From Nostoc sp. 'Peltigera membranacea cyanobiont' 210A (lineage in GTDB: Bacteria > Cyanobacteriota > Cyanobacteriia > Cyanobacteriales > Nostocaceae): DNA of 64,000 nt. Made by a program: the position numbers and the translations under genes. A model generated the notes under the pieces. It searched no databases. It saw nothing but the letters and a program-made list of their open reading frames with translations, and had not been told where the DNA came from. This document shows, piece by piece, positions 1 to 9,101 of this stretch. The stretch lies in contig NZ_NOLJ01000007.1 in NCBI RefSeq assembly GCF_002246015.1, forward strand, positions 1 through 64,000, in the 5' to 3' direction. Position 1 is the first letter of the stretch. Every line of letters starts with the position of its first letter.

Positions 1-109
1 ATTGCGCGGTGGAACCACACTGAACCCTTCCCGAACTCAGAGGTGAAACGCTGCTGCGGCAACGATAGTTTAGGGGTAGCCCTACGCAAAAATAGCTCGA
101 TGCCAGGTT
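1..109 (+). rRNA. rrf: 5S ribosomal RNA, 3' part (5' end cut by window edge)
   Basis: The sequence carries the conserved 5S core CCGAACTCAGAGGTGAAACG and the typical cyanobacterial tail GGGGTAGCCCTACGC followed by GCTCGATGCCAGGTT. About ten bases at the 5' end are missing, so the 16S-23S genes should lie just to the left. It is the last gene of the operon because a strong terminator follows within 20 bases. Confidence 0.95.
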
Positions 110-127
110 TTTTAATTCATACAATAC

Positions 128-161
128 AAAAAGCCCCACGCTCCACAGCCTGGGGCTTTTT
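128..161 (+). terminator. Rho-independent terminator of the rRNA operon
   Basis: An 11-bp perfect stem (AAAAAGCCCCA at 128-138 with TGGGGCTTTTT at 151-161) encloses a 12-base loop and ends in a T run. It sits directly after the 5S gene. Confidence 0.9.
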
Positions 162-358
162 GTTATGGTTGTTGGGTAATGTATTCCCTCTTCTCTCACT
201 TTGGGAGAATCCAATCGCTCAAACGGTTACGGGGCTTTTATTTCTACTTTTTATCTATAAATTTTGGTCTCTGTTAGAAAATAAAGCCTCAAACCTGGAT
301 TAAATCAAAGGATTAAATCAAAGTCTCAGAATTTGGCTGAGATTATTGTTTTCCGAGA

Positions 359-526
359 GTGACAAAAGAGGGATTAGAGAAATATTTGGCAGATTTTACC
401 CGTAATAGAGATGTGTTTAAAGATTTGCAGCTTGATGACCCCGCAGGGCAATCAATTGAAACTTTTCGCCGCGTTCGAGATGAAGTTAAGGAACGAGTTG
501 TAAACTTAATTAAGTCTCTCAATTAA
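359..526 (+). pseudogene. Remnant of arsenate reductase (LMW-phosphatase type), C-terminal end only
   Basis: The 55-codon open stretch reads ...QLDDPAGQSIETFRRVRDEV and then KERVVNLIKSLN before a stop. This matches the C-terminal signature of the glutathione/glutaredoxin-linked ArsC of cyanobacteria (the Synechocystis enzyme ends with a very similar DWQLEDPDGQSLEVFR...KERVENLI segment). The P-loop with the catalytic cysteine and the rest of the N-terminal about 80 residues are absent, so it cannot be active. It converges on the sensor kinase, whose last codons overlap its end. Confidence 0.6.
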
Positions 527-3500
527 CAATTGCTACAACTATAAATTAGGTTAGCGATCGCACGAAGTAATTTAGCTGGCTCCACTGGTTTGGTGATATG
601 CTGCCCAAATCCGGCGGCAATTGCCTGTTGATAATCAACCTCACCAGCATAAGCTGTAAGGGCGATCGCAGGAATTTTCCCGCCAAGTTCTGGTGACATA
701 GCTCTAATTTGACGAATCAGCATATAGCCGTCTACTTCTGGCATTCCAATGTCGCTTAACAGGAGATTTGGCTGGAACTGAGGCATAATTCGTAGTGCTT
801 CCATCGCAGATGCAGCCTGGATTACTAACGCGCCAGATTGCTCCAAAATGAAAGCAATTAACTCTCGTGTATCCCGCTCATCATCCACAAGCAGAACTTT
901 CAACCCCTTGAAATTGGGTAAATCATCGGTTTGAGAGGCAATCTGATGGCTATTTAGATCGACCTCGATTAACGGTAGCATGACTGTAAAGGTTGCTCCC
1001 TGTTCTTCACCCAAACTTTCTGCCTTAACTGTGCCGCCGTGTAGCTCGACAATGTGACGAACAATAGCTAATCCTAAGCCCAGTCCGCCGAATTTCCTGG
1101 TGGTTGCGCCATCAGCTTGGCGAAAGTAGTCAAAGACGAATGGTAAAAAATCAGGGCTAATTCCCTTACCTGTATCACTGACTCGCAACTGAACCTGAGA
1201 ACCAACAGACTCTAAACTGATTTCTATCTCTCCACCTTGGGGTGTAAACTTAATAGCATTGGAAACTAGATTCCAGATAACTTGCTGCAAACGACTGGAA
1301 TCACCTCTGACTAAAAATTTAGAATTTGAAGTTTGGCATTTTAAATTGTTAAGTTGCTTATTAAAATCGATTGAGTCTAAATTTATTTGATAATTGTCTA
1401 ATCCAACATTGTTCGATGGTTCCTGAGCCTTGTTGTTTGCGTAGCGTTCCGCAGGGAAAGACTGAGTGCCCGCGTCGAAGTCTAAAATCGTAAATCGTAA
1501 ATCGATCGATTTGGCTTCAGCAGCTAGACGTACTGTTTCTATTGCTGCGACGATCGCAGTTTCTAGATTTACAGGAGCAATATTCAGACTCAGTTTACCT
1601 TGGAGAATGCGAGAGACATCCAGTAAATCTTCGATTAATTGGGTTTGCAGCTTGGCATTGCGCTCAATGGTTTCGAGAGCGCGAGTAGTGGTTGCTTCAT
1701 CATACTTTTTCGTTTGTAGTAATTTCGACCATCCCAAAATCGGGTTTAGTGGAGTGCGAAGTTCGTGGGAAAGCACCGCCAAAAACTCATCTTTGATTCG
1801 ATTAGCTTGGATTAATTCTTCTTTCCGTCGCTGTAACGAAGCCATTAACTGAGAGCGTTCCAGAGCAACCGCCACCTGATCGGAGGTTGCTTGTAATAGA
1901 GCTATTTCCCCAGAAGTAAAATGGGTACGGGTGCGACTGGCAAAGGAGAGGACACCAAGCAGCTTTCCTTGAGCAATTAACGGTTGACCTGCATAGGCTG
2001 TAATTCCTAAAGCATGGAGAATGTGGGCATGGGAATGGGTAGAGTGCGGCACATTATTGACGACGATTTGACGGCGTTCTTGCACCACTAGTCCGCATAT
2101 CCCTTGATTAAATTCCAGGTATTCAATTGCTTGAAATACTTCATCAGTAATGCCGTTCCAAGCTACTAACCGGAGTTTCTGCTTATTTTCCTGTGTATCA
2201 ATTAAATAGTGAAAGTAACAATGCAAATCCATTTGCGCCGAGAGTTTGCTAAACAAGCTGTTCATTAGATCCAAAGGGCGCTCGGTTGAAAGCAAATCAC
2301 TGGTCGTTTCCGAAAGCAGTTTAAGTCTTTCACTGCGCTCTTGTAAGGCTTGTTCTGCAAGCTGACGTTCGCGAAGGGCACGTTCGCGTTCGGTAATGTC
2401 AATTGCAACCCCTCCTACCAGGCGTTGGCCAGACGCATCGGCAATGGGAAACTTATAGACCAAAAATTCGCCAAGGGTGCCATCTGTGCGTGGAACAGAC
2501 TCAATCGTTTGAATAACCTGATTAGTCTCGGCAACTATTCTAATGTTATCGAGGAGGGGTTGAGCAATTTGGACTGGGTATAGGTCAAAAATGTTTTTAT
2601 TGATCGCCTTATTTGTTGCTACATTGAATGTGCTGAAATAAGTTGGACTGAGGTAAAGTACACGTCCGTCTGCATTTGTAATCCATGCGGCGGCGGGAAT
2701 ATTGTCCATAAAAGCTTGAAATTGCTCTTGACTCTGACTCAGTGCTTTTTTAACTTGTTTGAGATCGCTAATATCCAGAATGAATGCGACTGATTTATGC
2801 CGAGATTCTCCTAAAAGGGAGTAGCCAACTATAACTGGGACGCTGGAACCATCTTTGCGAATAAATTCCTTCTCATAAGGAGTACAGGTTCCCTTCGCTA
2901 TTGCTTCGGCAATAGCCAGTTCATCTAAATATTGATACTCAGATGGCGTGATATCAGCCCAGCTTAATCTACCTGCTTGAATATCCTCTTGGGTATAGCC
3001 GACAATTCGCAAAAACTCGTCGTTGGCTTCAGTGATGCTACCATTCACATCACCAAAGAGAATGCCAACTATATTCGCTTTCACAAAACTCCTGAGCCGT
3101 TCCTCACTTGCTTGGACTGCCTTCTCTGCCTGTTTGCGTTTGCTGATATCTGTAGTGCTGCCAACTAAACGTAACGGGTTTCCATCTGCATCCCGTTGCA
3201 CCACTATCCCTTGATCTAATACATAAATATACTGATTGTTTTTGTTGCGAATTCGGTATTCGGCAGCATAGCGATCGCTATTTTCCAAAGCAAGTATCGC
3301 CTCTTGTACGCTTGGCAAATCTTCTGGATGGACAAGCTCACACCACCAATTACCACTTGCTTCAGCTTCTGCGAGAGAATAGCCCAAAATTCGGGTTAAC
3401 CCCTCGGTTCTTTCAACGCTATCCTGTTCTATATTCCAGTCATAAATCAGACAGTTGACCGCAGATGCTGCTAACTCAAACCGTTCGTTCGCTAACCTCA

Positions 3501-4683
3501 GACGTTCCTCTTTCTGTCGCAAAGCTCGTTCTATTTGTTTGCGTAAGCGAAGCTCGTCGTAGACATCGCTGATGTTGCGGAAGAAAATGTCAAGACCATC
3601 TTCACTAGGGTAGGCGTGAATCTCCAGCCACAAGTCATACTTGGGTGGTAAGTAGTAGTGATGCTCGAAATGGACGGGAATTTGCTCTGCCATTGCCCGT
3701 CGGTACTGACGCTCTACATTCGTACCTAATGATATAGGCCACTCCTCCCAGTGCGACTTACCAATGACCTCTGTGCGGGGTTTACCGTTAATTCGCTCTG
3801 CTTCGGCATTTTGGTAGATGATTCGCCAGTCCCGGTCTAGAGTAATAAATGCATCACTCATGTTTTCTAGAGTGCGTGTGTTCCGCTGATTGGCTTGCTG
3901 TAATGCCGCTTCTGCTTGTTTGCGTTCGCGTAGCGCTGCTTGCTGTTCGCTCAAATCGACAACAAAGGCAATAACCGTTTCTTGAGTATTTCCAAGCGTC
4001 ACAGAACCGAGCAGAACGGGAATGCGATCGCCATCTTTACGAATGTATTCTTTTTCAAAAGGCTTACATATTCCACTAGTTCTCACTTCTTCCACTGAAC
4101 GTTCGCTCAAAAGAAGATACTCAGGCGGGGTAATCTGGCGCCAGTTGATTTGGTTAGCAGAAAAATCTTCTCGCGTATAGCCGATCATCTTCAGAAAAGC
4201 ATCATTGGCTTCGATAATGAAGCCGTTGTTCATATCAGTTACAATTACCCCAATGATGTTGGATTCTGCCAGTCGGCTAAACCGCATTTCGCTATTTTGC
4301 AACAATTTGAGGCTTGTCTCTGCTTTGCATCTAGCAGTTCGCAACTCTGAAGAGAGCGCAGTAATTAAGAAGGAGACTAGTGAGAATGTGGTTAATCGTA
4401 CCAGAACTTTTAGGCTGAGGAAATCGAAGGAGTAGACTGGATCGATCAAAAAATAGAGCGCAGTTGTCACAGATAAAGCGATCGCTAGTACTCCAAGTCT
4501 CATACCGCCATACCAGGCGCTGACTGCCACAACAGCATAAAATAGTGTAAATACGCTCGGATCGAAAACTGGCAGTAACACTTTTGTCAACAGCAGTGCC
4601 GTTATGACTGCCAAAATCATCACATTAAAAGCTATGAACCGAGAACGCATCATCAAAAATTTTTCAGGTACTTTCACCATCAT
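523..4683 (-). CDS. Multi-PAS hybrid sensor histidine kinase
   Basis: Membrane-anchored signalling kinase of 1386 residues. The N-terminus has several hydrophobic segments of DUF4118 (KdpD-like) type (about 15-115). About five PAS/PAC domains follow to about residue 775, then a GAF domain (about 795-940), HisKA with the phospho-accepting His in SHELRTPLNPILGW (about 971), HATPase_c with N box NLVSNAIKFT and G2 box GGLGLGLAI, and a C-terminal receiver with Asp in LLLSDIGMPEVDG (about 1310). Between HisKA and HATPase_c, roughly residues 1061-1121 (plus strand 1320-1500), low-complexity Asn-rich sequence encoded by dispersed repeats interrupts the domain. It lies 1 base after the XRE gene, so the two are probably co-transcribed. 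The ligand is unknown. Confidence 0.9.
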   Translation of the reverse strand: MMVKVPEKFLMMRSRFIAFNVMILAVITALLLTKVLLPVFDPSVFTLFYAVVAVSAWYGGMRLGVLAIALSVTTALYFLIDPVYSFDFLSLKVLVRLTTFSLVSFLITALSSELRTARCKAETSLKLLQNSEMRFSRLAESNIIGVIVTDMNNGFIIEANDAFLKMIGYTREDFSANQINWRQITPPEYLLLSERSVEEVRTSGICKPFEKEYIRKDGDRIPVLLGSVTLGNTQETVIAFVVDLSEQQAALRERKQAEAALQQANQRNTRTLENMSDAFITLDRDWRIIYQNAEAERINGKPRTEVIGKSHWEEWPISLGTNVERQYRRAMAEQIPVHFEHHYYLPPKYDLWLEIHAYPSEDGLDIFFRNISDVYDELRLRKQIERALRQKEERLRLANERFELAASAVNCLIYDWNIEQDSVERTEGLTRILGYSLAEAEASGNWWCELVHPEDLPSVQEAILALENSDRYAAEYRIRNKNNQYIYVLDQGIVVQRDADGNPLRLVGSTTDISKRKQAEKAVQASEERLRSFVKANIVGILFGDVNGSITEANDEFLRIVGYTQEDIQAGRLSWADITPSEYQYLDELAIAEAIAKGTCTPYEKEFIRKDGSSVPVIVGYSLLGESRHKSVAFILDISDLKQVKKALSQSQEQFQAFMDNIPAAAWITNADGRVLYLSPTYFSTFNVATNKAINKNIFDLYPVQIAQPLLDNIRIVAETNQVIQTIESVPRTDGTLGEFLVYKFPIADASGQRLVGGVAIDITERERALRERQLAEQALQERSERLKLLSETTSDLLSTERPLDLMNSLFSKLSAQMDLHCYFHYLIDTQENKQKLRLVAWNGITDEVFQAIEYLEFNQGICGLVVQERRQIVVNNVPHSTHSHAHILHALGITAYAGQPLIAQGKLLGVLSFASRTRTHFTSGEIALLQATSDQVAVALERSQLMASLQRRKEELIQANRIKDEFLAVLSHELRTPLNPILGWSKLLQTKKYDEATTTRALETIERNAKLQTQLIEDLLDVSRILQGKLSLNIAPVNLETAIVAAIETVRLAAEAKSIDLRFTILDFDAGTQSFPAERYANNKAQEPSNNVGLDNYQINLDSIDFNKQLNNLKCQTSNSKFLVRGDSSRLQQVIWNLVSNAIKFTPQGGEIEISLESVGSQVQLRVSDTGKGISPDFLPFVFDYFRQADGATTRKFGGLGLGLAIVRHIVELHGGTVKAESLGEEQGATFTVMLPLIEVDLNSHQIASQTDDLPNFKGLKVLLVDDERDTRELIAFILEQSGALVIQAASAMEALRIMPQFQPNLLLSDIGMPEVDGYMLIRQIRAMSPELGGKIPAIALTAYAGEVDYQQAIAAGFGQHITKPVEPAKLLRAIANLIYSCSNC

Positions 4684-4684
4684 C

Positions 4685-4939
4685 TTAAGAGTCCTCCCGT
4701 TGCTCCGATTTTGGGAGATACTCGTTCACTAATCTTTTGCCTGCTTCGCCCATCTTCTCTAACATCTCTTTAATCAGCTTGAGTGCCATCTGTGAAGGCA
4801 CTGTAGCTCCGTTCTCCCAGCGATTGATTGTGCGTAGGGAAACTCCTAACTTAGCTGCAAACTTTTCTTGAGAGAGATCGAGTTGCTGCCGAAGTTCGCG
4901 GATTAAATCTGAAATTTTGAGTGGCTTTCCTAGTTCCAT
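4685..4939 (-). CDS. XRE-family helix-turn-helix transcriptional regulator
   Basis: An 84-residue protein that is almost entirely one HTH_3 domain: LRQQLDLSQEKFAAKLGVSL then RTINRWENGATVPSQMAL. The recognition helix falls around LRTINRWENG. It resembles the plasmid-maintenance/antitoxin-type XRE domain. The stop is 1 base from the start of the sensor kinase, which suggests an operon in which it controls itself and the kinase. No partner toxin is next to it. Confidence 0.85.
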   Translation of the reverse strand: MELGKPLKISDLIRELRQQLDLSQEKFAAKLGVSLRTINRWENGATVPSQMALKLIKEMLEKMGEAGKRLVNEYLPKSEQREDS

Positions 4940-5581
4940 AGTAGGAAGAGTAAGACAGATGTCTCGCCATTCGTCTCCAGCTTGAGGAAGAATTTAAATA
5001 ATCATTAGTAGTTATCAACTTCATCTTTTGGCGAAACATCAAGATTCAGTTATCAGTCTTCACGGCTTACTGTTTACTGTAGAAGGTATATATAAAATAA
5101 ACATTAAGTTTTGCCTGTTATGGGATGGCACGATAGTATTATTTAAGGCAATTTAACTAAATAATTACTAGCGATCGCACACAGCCAAGCAATTGGTAGT
5201 GCGTCACACTTTCATGATTCATATCTAAATTAATTTGTTATATATAAAGTTAATTTTGAACTTGATAAAAGCTTTTTTATATCGCTAGTTTAGTAACTAC
5301 AGCAGCTTGCAACTTCTCTACGTTCCCTGCGGGACGCTTACGCGAACGCGCAGCGTGTCGCAGACAGAGGCTACGCCAAGGTGAGATACAGATAATTGTA
5401 GAGACACAACATATTTTGCCCCTAACCTTATACTGCATTTAACTTAAATATGCTGTAAATCTAGAATAAATTCCAAAATATGTAGTTAGTTTTACTTCTA
5501 TGGTCAGATGCCAGTCAAAAAATTAGAAAGTTACGATCCACTATTAATAAAACTTTTGCCTAATCCTAATCTTTAACTTTT
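4940..5581. other. Intergenic region with a dispersed palindromic repeat cluster
   Basis: No convincing gene is present. 5311-5382 holds a cluster of short palindromic repeats (CTCTACGTTCCCTGCGGGAC, then GCTTACGCGAACGCGCAGCG, then AGGCTACGCCAAGG) of the kind scattered through Nostoc genomes. The rest is AT-rich and probably contains the divergent promoters of the XRE gene and the acyltransferase. Confidence 0.6.
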
Positions 5582-6613
5582 TTGATTAATCAACACTCCG
5601 AAAACTTATTAAACAGTCAACAAGAGAATGCACCAGGTGAAGGCTATATATTTAACTGGTTTGATTGGTTTTGTCTTTGGTATCCTCCAGGATGGCTAAT
5701 TTTATTCAATCGCCATTGGCAGCACTATCACACAGATCCAGATGGTTGGAATTGGCTAGAATATGGATTATTTTTAATTCCTGGCGGATTTTATCTAGCG
5801 TTGCTGAGTCGCTGGTTGCGTCTGGGTTTTCGTTCACCTCGAAAAGAAGTTGGTGAATTCGATCCTAAATATCAACAAGCTTTTGGCAAAGAAATTCTAG
5901 CCCCTATCGTTAAATACTATTTTCGGGGAGAGTTGCAACAAGTTAAAAACTTGCCATCAACAGGGCCATTGATTGTGGCAATGAATCATGCAGGGATGTG
6001 TTTTCCTTGGGACTTTTTAACCTTGGCTTATTTATTAAGTGAAGCCAAAGGATGGGTAGTCCAACCCATAGCAAGTCCAACATTATTTGAGCATCCTTGG
6101 GTGATTTGGTGGCTACCACCTCAATGGTCGCAGGTTTTAGGTGGTGTGCGAGCCGAATTAGATGATTTTGAGGATGCGCTCGCTCAAGGTAAAATTCTTT
6201 TATATGCACCCGAAGGTATTCGCGGGCCTTTGAAAGGTTGGAGAAGACGCTATCAACTAGAAAAGTTTCATGTGAGCTTTATTCAGTTGAGCGATCGCTA
6301 TCATATTCCCATTCTGCCAGTCGTTTGCATCGGCAGTGAATCTCTGCATCCTTGGGCCATTAATTTCACCAAGTTACAACGACTAGTCAAACTACCATTC
6401 TTACCTTTGTCGCCTTTAATGTTTGCCTTACTTCTGTTTCCCTCAACGGGAGTTTGGGCAATGAGAACTCGTTTGCGTTACTTTATTAGCCCTTTGCAAC
6501 CAGCAGAATTGAATAACCACTCAAAGAAAGGGCGTGCAGCAGCTTATCAACAGGCGCAACAATTAAGAGAAAAACTGCAACTCCAAATTAATCAATTTTT
6601 GGCTAAATCTTAA
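5582..6613 (+). CDS. 1-acyl-glycerol-phosphate acyltransferase family protein (PlsC-like)
   Basis: A 343-residue membrane-associated acyltransferase that would transfer an acyl chain to a lysophospholipid or similar lipid. The core shows VAMNHAGMCFPWDFLTL, a spaced form of the NHxxxxD catalytic motif with seven residues between His and Asp, and LLYAPEGIRGPLKGW in place of the FPEGTRS substrate motif. The N-terminal 90 residues include a hydrophobic hairpin (LEYGLFLIPGGFYLALLSRW), and a second hydrophobic stretch (PFLPLSPLMFALLLFPSTGV) lies near residue 285. The start is TTG, with no better in-frame ATG nearby and no strong ribosome binding site. The exact acceptor lipid cannot be told. Confidence 0.75.
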   Translation: MINQHSENLLNSQQENAPGEGYIFNWFDWFCLWYPPGWLILFNRHWQHYHTDPDGWNWLEYGLFLIPGGFYLALLSRWLRLGFRSPRKEVGEFDPKYQQAFGKEILAPIVKYYFRGELQQVKNLPSTGPLIVAMNHAGMCFPWDFLTLAYLLSEAKGWVVQPIASPTLFEHPWVIWWLPPQWSQVLGGVRAELDDFEDALAQGKILLYAPEGIRGPLKGWRRRYQLEKFHVSFIQLSDRYHIPILPVVCIGSESLHPWAINFTKLQRLVKLPFLPLSPLMFALLLFPSTGVWAMRTRLRYFISPLQPAELNNHSKKGRAAAYQQAQQLREKLQLQINQFLAKS

Positions 6614-7209
6614 TACTACAAGCTAAAATTTGTTGATTACAACAGGTTTACGATGTGGTTCAATTAAATGAAAGCTGCTGTAAGTTTGTAGTGCATTTAT
6701 GCAACCTGGGACGCCGATGGCTGTTGTGAGTGCGATCGCCACTATACTGTTGACTAAGCCAATAATAGAGAAAATCGTTGAAAACATTGGTAATGCTGTC
6801 TTGACGTGTTGTTAGGAATGAAGTTATTGTTCCTACCACAGCTTGTCCGTTTGTTAGCAACACAACTTGTTTCGTTACCAATACAACCTGTTTCGTTACC
6901 AACACAACTTGTTTCGTCACCAACACAACCTGTTTCGTTACCAACACAACTTGTTTCGTTACCAACACAACTTGTTTCGTCACCAACACAACTTGTTTCG
7001 TTACCAACACAACCTGTTTCGTCACCAACACAACTTGTTTCGTTACCAACACAACCTGTTTCGTTACCAATGCTTATCTATTTGCGGCAAATACTGATGT
7101 CGTCGTTACCACAGCTTAACGAAAACTTATCAATCAGCGGCAAATATAGCCATTCTCCTAATGATTTTCCTAAACAATTAACCAAATCTTTGTGAGTCGA
7201 AACAGGCTG
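6614..7209. other. Gene-poor region built around a minisatellite
   Basis: The region between the acyltransferase and the response regulator contains the 21-bp tandem array (6861-7070) and unique flanks. Open frames exist on both strands only because the unit length is a multiple of three. I see no ribosome binding site or family match that would support a gene. Confidence 0.6.
6861..7070. repeat. 21-bp minisatellite, ten head-to-tail copies
   Basis: Ten contiguous 21-bp copies begin CACAACTTGTTTCGT and end TACCAA. Two positions alternate between T and C (ACTTG/ACCTG and CGTTACC/CGTCACC), and copy two begins TACAAC. A degenerate eleventh copy precedes it at about 6837-6860. The minus strand reads a seven-residue repeat LVTKQVV; the plus strand reads QLVSLPT in one frame and LFRYQHN in another. 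Confidence 0.95.
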
Positions 7210-7926
7210 CTAAACTGACTCCACTGAGGAAGCACCGAAACGATAACCTTTGCCGTAGACTGTGTGAATCAGCGTAGTTTCTTTACCTACCTCAATCTTA
7301 CGGCGCAGCAAGCGAATTAATGCCGCTATCACATTACTACTGGGTTGTTCTGACTCTTGCCACAAATTTTGCATAATCTGGGCATGAGTCAGAAGTTGTC
7401 CAGTGTGTTCCATAAAATATTGCAACAACTGGCTTTCTTTTTGCGATAGCTCAATTATTCGTCCTTGGCGATAGGCGACTTGATTTTCACAATCGAGTTC
7501 TAAATCAGCAACGGTTAAACGTCCGGTGGTGGTTTCATAGGTTTGAGTACCAGAACGACGCAATAAAGCACGGACTCTTGCTAATAACTCCCGCAGTTCA
7601 AAAGGTTTAACCAAATAGTCATCAGCACCAGCATCTAAACCTTGTACGCGGTCATCGAGAGTATCTTTAGCTGTAAGAAACAATACGGGAGTGGTTTTGC
7701 TTTGGCGTCGCAATTCCTGACAAATCTCTAACCCCGTTTTTCCTGGTAGCATCCAATCTAAAATAAGTAGGTCATAACTGCCTGCCTGTGCAAGTTCGCT
7801 GCCAGATGTCCCATCATAAACGGCATCTACGGCATAACCCTCACGAGTTAACAAGCGGCTCAAGGGTTGAGTTAGTTCAACTTCATCATCAACTAATAAA
7901 ATTCTCATGCTGCTTGTGGTAAGCAT
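7210..7926 (-). CDS. OmpR/PhoB-type response regulator
   Basis: A 238-residue two-domain DNA-binding response regulator. The receiver domain starts MRILLVDDEVELTQPL, has its phospho-acceptor Asp in LLILDWMLPGKTGLE (about residue 57), the Thr in FLTAKD and the Lys in DDYLVKPFELREL. The winged helix (about 135-235) ends with the typical HTVYGKGYRFG turn. The internal Met-7 (start at 7908) is an equally good start because the receiver begins there. The plus-strand kinase at 9102 is the likely partner, with hisG between them; this arrangement resembles RppA/RppB-type pairs, but I do not assign the symbol. Confidence 0.9.
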   Translation of the reverse strand: MLTTSSMRILLVDDEVELTQPLSRLLTREGYAVDAVYDGTSGSELAQAGSYDLLILDWMLPGKTGLEICQELRRQSKTTPVLFLTAKDTLDDRVQGLDAGADDYLVKPFELRELLARVRALLRRSGTQTYETTTGRLTVADLELDCENQVAYRQGRIIELSQKESQLLQYFMEHTGQLLTHAQIMQNLWQESEQPSSNVIAALIRLLRRKIEVGKETTLIHTVYGKGYRFGASSVESV

Positions 7927-7983
7927 ATAGAGATATTCTCAATATTATTCAACTGCCAAGACGCTAAGGATACCAATAAAAAA

Positions 7984-8628
7984 ATGCTGACTGTTGCATT
8001 GCCAAAAGGGGAACTACTTAAAAATAGCATCCGCTTGCTACAAGCTGTCGGATTAGATTTTAGTGCTTTTTTAGATTCAGGAACTCGCCAACTTCAAATT
8101 CCTGACACTAAGGGAGTTGCAAAAGCTTTACTGGTGCGGGCGCAAGATGTGCCCGTTTATGTGGAATATGGTCAAGCACAACTAGGGGTTGTTGGTTACG
8201 ATGTGCTGCGGGAGAAGCAGCCGCAAGTTGCCCACTTGGTAGATTTGCAGTTTGGTCATTGTCGGATGTCAGTGGCGGTAAAAGCATCAAGTTCTTACCG
8301 ATCGCCTTTAGATTTACCACCGCATGGTAGAGTTGCTTCAAAATATGTGAATTGCGCTCGTGAATATTTCCATAGTCTGGATTTACCTGTGGAAATAGTG
8401 CCATTGTATGGTTCAGTAGAGCTAGGCCCAATTACTGGTATGTCAGAAGCGATCGTAGACTTGGTTTCTACAGGGCGGACTTTGAGCGAAAATGGTTTGA
8501 TTGAAATTGCTAGTCTGTATCAAAGCACGGCGCGGTTAATTGCCCATCCTCTGAGTTACCGCCTGAATACAGGTAATCTGAGTGATGTGATTAGCAAGCT
8601 GCGCGAGGCCGTTTTGGTAGAGGTTTAA
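7984..8628 (+). CDS. hisG: ATP phosphoribosyltransferase, short form
   Basis: Catalyses the first step of histidine synthesis, joining ATP and PRPP to give phosphoribosyl-ATP. The 214-residue length and the lack of the C-terminal regulatory domain identify the short HisG_S form, which needs the HisZ subunit (not in this window) for activity. Recognisable segments are MLTVALPKGELLKNSIRLLQ at the start, YVEYGQAQLGVVGYDVL, and the PRPP-binding loop AIVDLVSTGRTLSENGL. It starts 57 bases from the divergent response-regulator gene. Confidence 0.95.
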   Translation: MLTVALPKGELLKNSIRLLQAVGLDFSAFLDSGTRQLQIPDTKGVAKALLVRAQDVPVYVEYGQAQLGVVGYDVLREKQPQVAHLVDLQFGHCRMSVAVKASSSYRSPLDLPPHGRVASKYVNCAREYFHSLDLPVEIVPLYGSVELGPITGMSEAIVDLVSTGRTLSENGLIEIASLYQSTARLIAHPLSYRLNTGNLSDVISKLREAVLVEV

Positions 8629-9101
8629 TATCATGTAATTCGTAATAACGCTTCTCCAGATGCTCGTTCCTAACTAACGCTGCACTATTTGTTTGTACAG
8701 CGTCTCGTCTTCAAGTGACTTGCAGATAAAAAATACTCAACTGTTATACCAATTCAATTAATGATTGCAACACATCCTTGGGTAAAGACGCGATGAATCG
8801 CGTCTCTACAAATGGTCTATTTTTTGCATTCTTTTTTCAAATTGGTATAACTTCTGGTTAAAAACTAGGTTTTAAAAGCCCTTACCCTTTGTTGCATAAG
8901 ACTTGTAGAAACTCACCGCATACAAAGATTAAATTTTTTATTTAACCCTTCAGTAAATAGAATCAAAGTTATATTTATATTATTTTTTTGAGCGTTAAAA
9001 TTTGATGCGATCGCAAACAATTAAACTAATATTATTTTGAGCAAAATTGTTAATCATAAAAAACACTTTCCAATTATTCTTAACACGAAGTAGGTGGAAA
9101 T
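8629..9101. other. Intergenic region carrying a MITE-like repeat
   Basis: Apart from the repeat at 8744-8850 this 470-base stretch is AT-rich and without a gene. The last 150 bases probably hold the promoter of the following kinase, whose ATG is preceded by the ribosome site AGGTGG. Confidence 0.6.
8744..8850. repeat. MITE-like element with 11-bp terminal inverted repeats
   Basis: TTATACCAATT (8744-8754) and its exact complement AATTGGTATAA (8840-8850) bracket 107 bases. The interior contains the nested hairpin GACGCGATGAATCGCGTCTC, a dispersed repeat often seen in Nostocales. There is no coding capacity, so mobilisation would depend on a transposase in trans. Confidence 0.7.

Noticed and set aside
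43..303. 86-residue plus-strand ORF with hydrophobic C-terminal half
   Set aside because: It starts inside the 5S rRNA and reads through its terminator; no ribosome site and no internal start after the terminator in that frame.
6660..7070. 136-residue minus-strand ORF of LVTKQVV repeats (and two plus-strand repeat ORFs)
   Set aside because: Open only because the 21-bp minisatellite unit is a multiple of three; all frames over the array are repetitive and none has supporting signals.
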